Source: Chlorobiaceae bacterium (GTDB lineage Bacteria; Bacteroidota; Chlorobiia; Chlorobiales; Chlorobiaceae). Taken from it: DNA of 9,070 bases. Shown here piece by piece: positions 6,114-9,070 of this stretch (positions within the stretch are counted from its first letter, which is position 1; each line of letters opens with the position of its first letter). Below the pieces are notes generated by a model. The model did not search any database, was not told the DNA's origin, and saw only the letters and a program-made list of their open reading frames with translations. The position numbers and the translations under genes are program-made. Location of the stretch: assembly GCA_013336025.1 (NCBI GenBank), contig JAAXUM010000049.1, positions 1-9,070 on the forward strand. Reading direction: 5' to 3'.

Positions 6114-6362
6114 ATCCACTCTTTGTTAAATTCAGGCCTGACTTTTCGGATTTGAAAATGAACGAAATTTTCTCTCCCGGTAAGCTTCCCTGCCTTTACC
6201 CTTTGAAAAGAGATCGTTTTATACCACATTGTAAAACAGTATGTCTTTCAGAAAACAGCCCCCCTCATTAAGGCGCTGTTGCTGGAACGTTTATCATTCC
6301 ATTCGCTCAACCAGTTTACTGTAAAAACCAGAGTCATCCAAACCATAAGCAGGTTTTATCCC
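6114..6362. other. Divergent region between the DUF4292 gene and the rRNA methyltransferase gene
   Basis: This 249-base gap should hold both promoters. A weak plus-strand candidate is TTTACC (6195-6200), 18 bases, TTATAC (6219-6224); it is far from consensus and I give it little weight. A 6-bp AT-rich inverted repeat, GAAAAT at 6154-6159 and ATTTTC at 6167-6172, is also present. The reading frame of the methyltransferase is open back to a TTG at 6279, but residues encoded there do not look like the family. Confidence 0.45.
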
Positions 6363-7544
6363 ATGCACCCCATTTATCTCAAGCCCAAAGAACAGCGTCG
6401 TTTACAAAAAGGGCATCTCTGGGTGTTCAGTAATGAACTCCAGAATATTCCCCATACCATTGCCGCAGGCGAAACCGTTCAACTCTTTACCCACGACAAA
6501 AAATATATTGGTACAGGATTTTTCAATCCGCACTCCCTGATCTCGTTTCGTCTCCTGACACGCAACGAAGAACCGATTGACCGGAATTTTTTTACAAAAA
6601 AAATTCTTGAGGCTGCAGCTCTAAGAAAAAAAATCTATAGTGAGAACGATACAAATGCATGGAGACTTGTGCATGGAGAATCCGACAGCCTCCCCGGACT
6701 TATTATTGACAGATTCAACCAGGGCTTCGTTTTGCAATCATTCTCAGCAGGCATGGATCTGCATCTTCCCCTCATCACCGACATTCTGCAGGAACTGCTG
6801 CATCCCGAAGTCATGGTTATCCGTAATGAATCAACACAAAGGGAACTCGAAGGCTTGATCCTTTACAAGAAGATCATTTCCGGAGATCTGTCATCAACAG
6901 TGCAGACCATACATGATGCAGGCATAACCTATAAAGTCGATCTCTTTGAAGGGCAAAAAACAGGATTCTTCCTCGATCAGCGTGAAAACCGAAAAAGCAT
7001 CCGATCGTTTTGTAAAGGCGCCGATGTGCTGGATGTCTTTACCAACGATGGCGGGTTTGCCCTTAACGCTCTTTATGGAGGAGCTGAAAGAGCCACGTTA
7101 ATCGATTCATCAAAAGAAGCTCTTGAGAGAGCCGATAACAATGCAACTCTTAACAATTTTTCCGAATACCGTCTCATTGCAGCAGATGCCTTTGAAACAC
7201 TCGGAATTATGGCTGAGCAAAAAGAATCTTTCGACGTCGTCATTCTTGACCCGCCATCATTTGCAAAAAACCGCAAAAATCTGGCAACAGCCCTGAAAGC
7301 ATATAAACGAATCAACAAACTCGGCCTTCAGCTTGTCAAACCTGGTGGCTTCCTTGCCACAGCCTCATGCTCGCACCATGTATCGGAAGAAGATTTTCTG
7401 AACACTATCCATCAGGCAGCACTTTCAGCAGGAAGGCAGTTACGGCTGATCTCAAAAAACTCACAACCGCCGGATCATCCAATCCTGCTCTCCATGCCTG
7501 AAACAAGCTATCTCAAATTCGCCTGTTTCTATGTTACGGACTGA
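6363..7544 (+). CDS. rlmI: Class I 23S rRNA (cytosine-C5) methyltransferase, RlmI-like
   Basis: The protein resembles RlmI, which uses S-adenosylmethionine to methylate C1962 (E. coli numbering) of 23S rRNA. From the chosen ATG it has 393 residues, against 396 in E. coli. The N-terminal PUA domain starts with [19 protein letters not shown] (about 5-23). The catalytic half has [11 protein letters not shown] (197-207), SAM-binding motif [10 protein letters not shown] (224-232) followed by LIDSS, the DPPSF motif (296-300), and TASCSHH (333-339) with Cys336 as the likely catalytic cysteine; the ending SYLKFAC is also typical. A TTG 84 bases upstream extends the frame, but the PUA domain begins right after the ATG and a partial AGCAGG site lies 9 bases before it. 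Motif I reads TND where many relatives have YTG. The exact target base is inferred from the family. Its 3' end overlaps the convergent HAD gene by 16 bases. Confidence 0.92.
   Translation: MHPIYLKPKEQRRLQKGHLWVFSNELQNIPHTIAAGETVQLFTHDKKYIGTGFFNPHSLISFRLLTRNEEPIDRNFFTKKILEAAALRKKIYSENDTNAWRLVHGESDSLPGLIIDRFNQGFVLQSFSAGMDLHLPLITDILQELLHPEVMVIRNESTQRELEGLILYKKIISGDLSSTVQTIHDAGITYKVDLFEGQKTGFFLDQRENRKSIRSFCKGADVLDVFTNDGGFALNALYGGAERATLIDSSKEALERADNNATLNNFSEYRLIAADAFETLGIMAEQKESFDVVILDPPSFAKNRKNLATALKAYKRINKLGLQLVKPGGFLATASCSHHVSEEDFLNTIHQAALSAGRQLRLISKNSQPPDHPILLSMPETSYLKFACFYVTD
6584..6606. repeat. Perfect AT-rich inverted repeat inside the methyltransferase gene
   Basis: GAATTTTTTT (6584-6593) and AAAAAAATTC (6597-6606) are exact inverse complements separated by ACA. 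They encode an NFFTKKIL segment between the PUA and catalytic domains. The adjoining base pair (6583/6607) is G-T. It could form a weak hairpin or simply reflect Phe and Lys codons falling together. Confidence 0.7.
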
Positions 7545-8131
7545 GATCGAAGAAGAGGCGAAAGGTTCATGACCATCTGATAGAGTTCCTCCCACGATGA
7601 CGCCCGAGGATTTTCAATATGACGATTGGTGCTGTTGGCGAAGCAGATGGTAAAAAGACCATTCTGCCTCAACAGCAGCACATTATCGGGACTATCCTCA
7701 ATATAAATGTCCGCTCCGACCTGCTCCTTTTCCTTCATAAAACAGAGATCCCAATACGGAATACCGTGGTTGTCAAGCCATTCCACCGTCTGCTGGACTG
7801 CGGAAGCATGAAAGTAATGAATAAACAGCCGGTGTGTGATGATCCGGATTCGGAACCCTTCGTCAGAGAGCTTTCTCAGATATTTTCTCGCACCAGGAAC
7901 CATCTCCATGCTGCTGAAAAGCGAACGCTGTGTTACAGCAAACCGATGCAGACTCTCATATTGGTTTTTATCATTAACCCCCCACTCCTCCAGACCAAAG
8001 GAAACCTCTTCAGGAAGTTCATGAAGAGGTTTCTCGAACCACTCTGCTGCAATCTCGCGCATGCGTCTGTAAAAATCCGCACAGACTCCGTCAAGATCAA
8101 CCCCGATAACTATTTTTTGTTTTTCCGGCAT
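7529..8131 (-). CDS. HAD-superfamily phosphatase, 5'(3')-deoxyribonucleotidase (NT5C)-like
   Basis: The 200-residue product has the haloacid dehalogenase motifs in order. Motif I is [11 protein letters not shown] (10-20), with Asp12 the nucleophile and Asp14 the acid. Motif II is IITHR with Thr99. A Lys in FMKEKEQ (131-137) probably serves as motif III. Motif IV is IEDSPDN (144-150). The DLDGVCADF and YIEDSPDN forms are those of the NT5C family (PF06941), whose members dephosphorylate deoxyribonucleoside monophosphates; bacterial members are poorly characterised, so substrate is not certain. The longest frame starts at a TTG (8174-8176); the ATG at 8129-8131 is preferred because it sits a few residues before motif I and follows a purine-rich GAGAGAG. 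It is downstream of the CnoX-like gene on the same strand with a 112-base gap, and its TAG lies inside the end of the methyltransferase gene. Confidence 0.85.
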   Translation of the reverse strand: MPEKQKIVIGVDLDGVCADFYRRMREIAAEWFEKPLHELPEEVSFGLEEWGVNDKNQYESLHRFAVTQRSLFSSMEMVPGARKYLRKLSDEGFRIRIITHRLFIHYFHASAVQQTVEWLDNHGIPYWDLCFMKEKEQVGADIYIEDSPDNVLLLRQNGLFTICFANSTNRHIENPRASSWEELYQMVMNLSPLLRSQSVT

Positions 8132-8243
8132 AACTCTCTCAACAGTTTCATCTCTTTCCTGCCTGAAGGCATTCAAAAAAATTCAATCCGGCGATATAAA
8201 CAGCAGGGATGCGCATTTGCCTCATCCAAAGCTCGCATCTTCT
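8132..8243. other. Spacer between the CnoX-like and HAD genes
   Basis: These 112 bases separate two genes on the minus strand. A short GCCTTCAGGC palindrome (4-bp arms) lacks a following U-run, so it is not a terminator. TTGAAT occurs twice, four bases apart. A separate promoter for the HAD gene is possible but none is recognisable. Confidence 0.4.
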
Positions 8244-9035
8244 TCAAAAAGAACGATCAAATACCCTACGGTGACTCAACGTAACCGGATGCTCCTGGCC
8301 AAGATACCTGAACAGCGCAATACAGGCTTTCCGGGATCCATCATCATCATAATACCGGTTTGCACGAAGCACCTGAATGAACAGCTCAATCGCCTGGCTG
8401 AAATCTTCCCTTTTGATGGCGGCAATTGCGGCCAGATAGCTGTCTCTTTCCGGACTATCAGGAAAATCCCCCTCATTCTGAATCAACAATCTACTGATCA
8501 CGCGAACCGTTTCGGAAAACTCCGCAAAATCCGGTTCATCATTCATCAGAGCAATCAACCGCAGCGCCTCCTCCGGTTCAGAAAAAAGCAGCATACGCGC
8601 CTGAAGTGCAAGCGCCTTGACATTATCGGGGCTTTCTTCCAGAATTTCTTCAAGGAGATGCTTTGCTTCATCTTTCCGGCCATCTGCAACCAACGTTTCG
8701 GCAAGAGCGACGGCGTTGGCATAAGGATCAGGAATGGCCTTTTTCAGCCACTGCTCAATCTGGTACTCCGAAAGCGCTCCGGAAAACCCGTCAACAACCC
8801 CACCGTCAACAAACAGCTTCACATCAGGAATACTTCTTACCTGATACTGCTCAGCAAAATCGGGAAACTCACCGGTATTTATTTTGACAAGCGACCATGA
8901 GCCCTCATATTTTGCAGCAAGCTTTTCAAGAACAGGGCCAAGCATGCGACAAGGAGCACACCACTCCGCCCAGAAATCGACAAGTACAGGAAGAATATGA
9001 CTTTGCTCGATAACCTCAACCTGAAAATCAAACAT
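8244..9035 (-). CDS. cnoX: Thioredoxin-domain protein with C-terminal TPR region, CnoX/YbbN-like
   Basis: The 263-residue protein begins with a thioredoxin fold (about 1-105): VLVDFWAEWCAPCRMLGPVL carries the redox motif at Cys26 and Cys29, and the cis-proline is Pro70 in RSIPDVKLF. The rest (about 105-263) is helical with TPR-like features, for example GRKDEAKHLLEEILEESPDN and EDFSQAIELFIQVL. This order and length match CnoX (YbbN), a chaperone that protects substrates from over-oxidation and hands them to GroEL in E. coli. Unlike the E. coli protein, which has SQHC, this one keeps both cysteines and should be redox-active. The longest frame starts at TTG (9066-9068); the ATG at 9033-9035 is preferred because AAGG lies 8 bases before it and thioredoxin homology starts directly. 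No signal peptide is present, so it is cytoplasmic. The HAD gene follows downstream. Confidence 0.9.
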   Translation of the reverse strand: MFDFQVEVIEQSHILPVLVDFWAEWCAPCRMLGPVLEKLAAKYEGSWSLVKINTGEFPDFAEQYQVRSIPDVKLFVDGGVVDGFSGALSEYQIEQWLKKAIPDPYANAVALAETLVADGRKDEAKHLLEEILEESPDNVKALALQARMLLFSEPEEALRLIALMNDEPDFAEFSETVRVISRLLIQNEGDFPDSPERDSYLAAIAAIKREDFSQAIELFIQVLRANRYYDDDGSRKACIALFRYLGQEHPVTLSHRRVFDRSF

Positions 9036-9043
9036 CTTATTTA

Positions 9044-9047
9044 CCTT
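9044..9047 (-). promoter_or_regulatory. Ribosome binding site deciding the CnoX start
   Basis: The minus strand reads TTAAGG ending 8 bases before the ATG at 9033-9035. It supports that start over the upstream TTG at 9066-9068, for which too little upstream sequence lies in the window to judge a site. Confidence 0.35.
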
Positions 9048-9070
9048 AATTCGTGTTATGGAGAACAAGA

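Noticed and set aside
6279..6362. TTG-initiated 28-residue extension of the methyltransferase
   Set aside because: The PUA domain of RlmI starts directly at the ATG at 6363, and the ATG-started length of 393 residues matches the family.
8132..8176. TTG-initiated 15-residue extension of the HAD protein
   Set aside because: An ATG with a purine-rich leader lies shortly before motif I; the extension is hydrophilic and not family-like.
8160..8180. GCCTTCAGGC palindrome between the CnoX-like and HAD genes as a terminator
   Set aside because: Only four base pairs and no U-run follows on the transcribed strand.
7619..8284. Plus-strand reading frame of 221 codons opposite the HAD gene
   Set aside because: The minus strand encodes all four HAD motifs in order; the plus-strand product shows no family motif and is a shadow frame.
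8217..8900. Plus-strand reading frame of 227 codons opposite the CnoX-like gene
   Set aside because: The opposite strand carries the WCAPC thioredoxin motif and TPR-like region; the plus-strand product is a basic, featureless shadow.

Overview
This window is ordinary chromosomal DNA from a Gram-negative bacterium, most likely a green sulfur bacterium (Chlorobiales, Bacteroidota/Chlorobiota group). The assignment is inferred from protein character: the dephospho-CoA kinase has the QWPQEKL segment and other features I associate with Chlorobium CoaE, the lipoproteins resemble DUF4292 and DUF4296, which are typical of the Bacteroidetes/Chlorobi lineage, and several genes lack a clear Shine-Dalgarno site. 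No photosynthesis gene is present to confirm it. I see no tRNA, rRNA, CRISPR array, insertion sequence, phage gene or sign of recent transfer.

Layout: the coding strand switches six times in 9 kb, giving seven short transcription units. (1) Minus strand, left edge: a long-chain polyprenyl diphosphate synthase followed by the N-terminus of a small membrane-anchored protein, probably a PASTA-domain protein, that runs off the window. (2) A 377-base divergent gap holding nested inverted repeats. (3) Plus strand: tatC, with an unusual acidic N-terminal extension, and 13 bases later a cytoplasmic alpha/beta-hydrolase esterase. (4) Minus strand: a small DUF4296-like lipoprotein and, 5 bases later, coaE; coaE ends inside the esterase stop region. 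(5) Plus strand: an iron-type superoxide dismutase. (6) A strong bidirectional terminator, then on the minus strand a DUF4292 lipoprotein. (7) Plus strand: an RlmI-type 23S rRNA m5C methyltransferase. (8) Minus strand: a CnoX/YbbN-type thioredoxin-TPR protein followed by an NT5C-like HAD phosphatase, whose 3' end overlaps that of the methyltransferase by 16 bases.

The genes do not form one pathway. They cover quinone side-chain synthesis, Tat export, CoA synthesis, oxidative-stress defence, envelope lipoproteins, ribosome modification and protein-thiol protection. Three longest-frame starts are TTG or GTG codons that I moved inward to ATG codons (DUF4292 protein, RlmI-like enzyme, CnoX), and a fourth TTG start was likewise moved for the HAD protein; the polyprenyl synthase appears to start at a genuine GTG.

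I found no convincing new biological system. The points most worth checking are the TatC extension, the two tail-to-tail gene overlaps, the lipoprotein-coaE coupling with its homopolymer run, the active-site-region substitutions in CoaE, the DUF4292 lipoprotein as a possible LolB-like factor, and the inverted repeats upstream of tatC.
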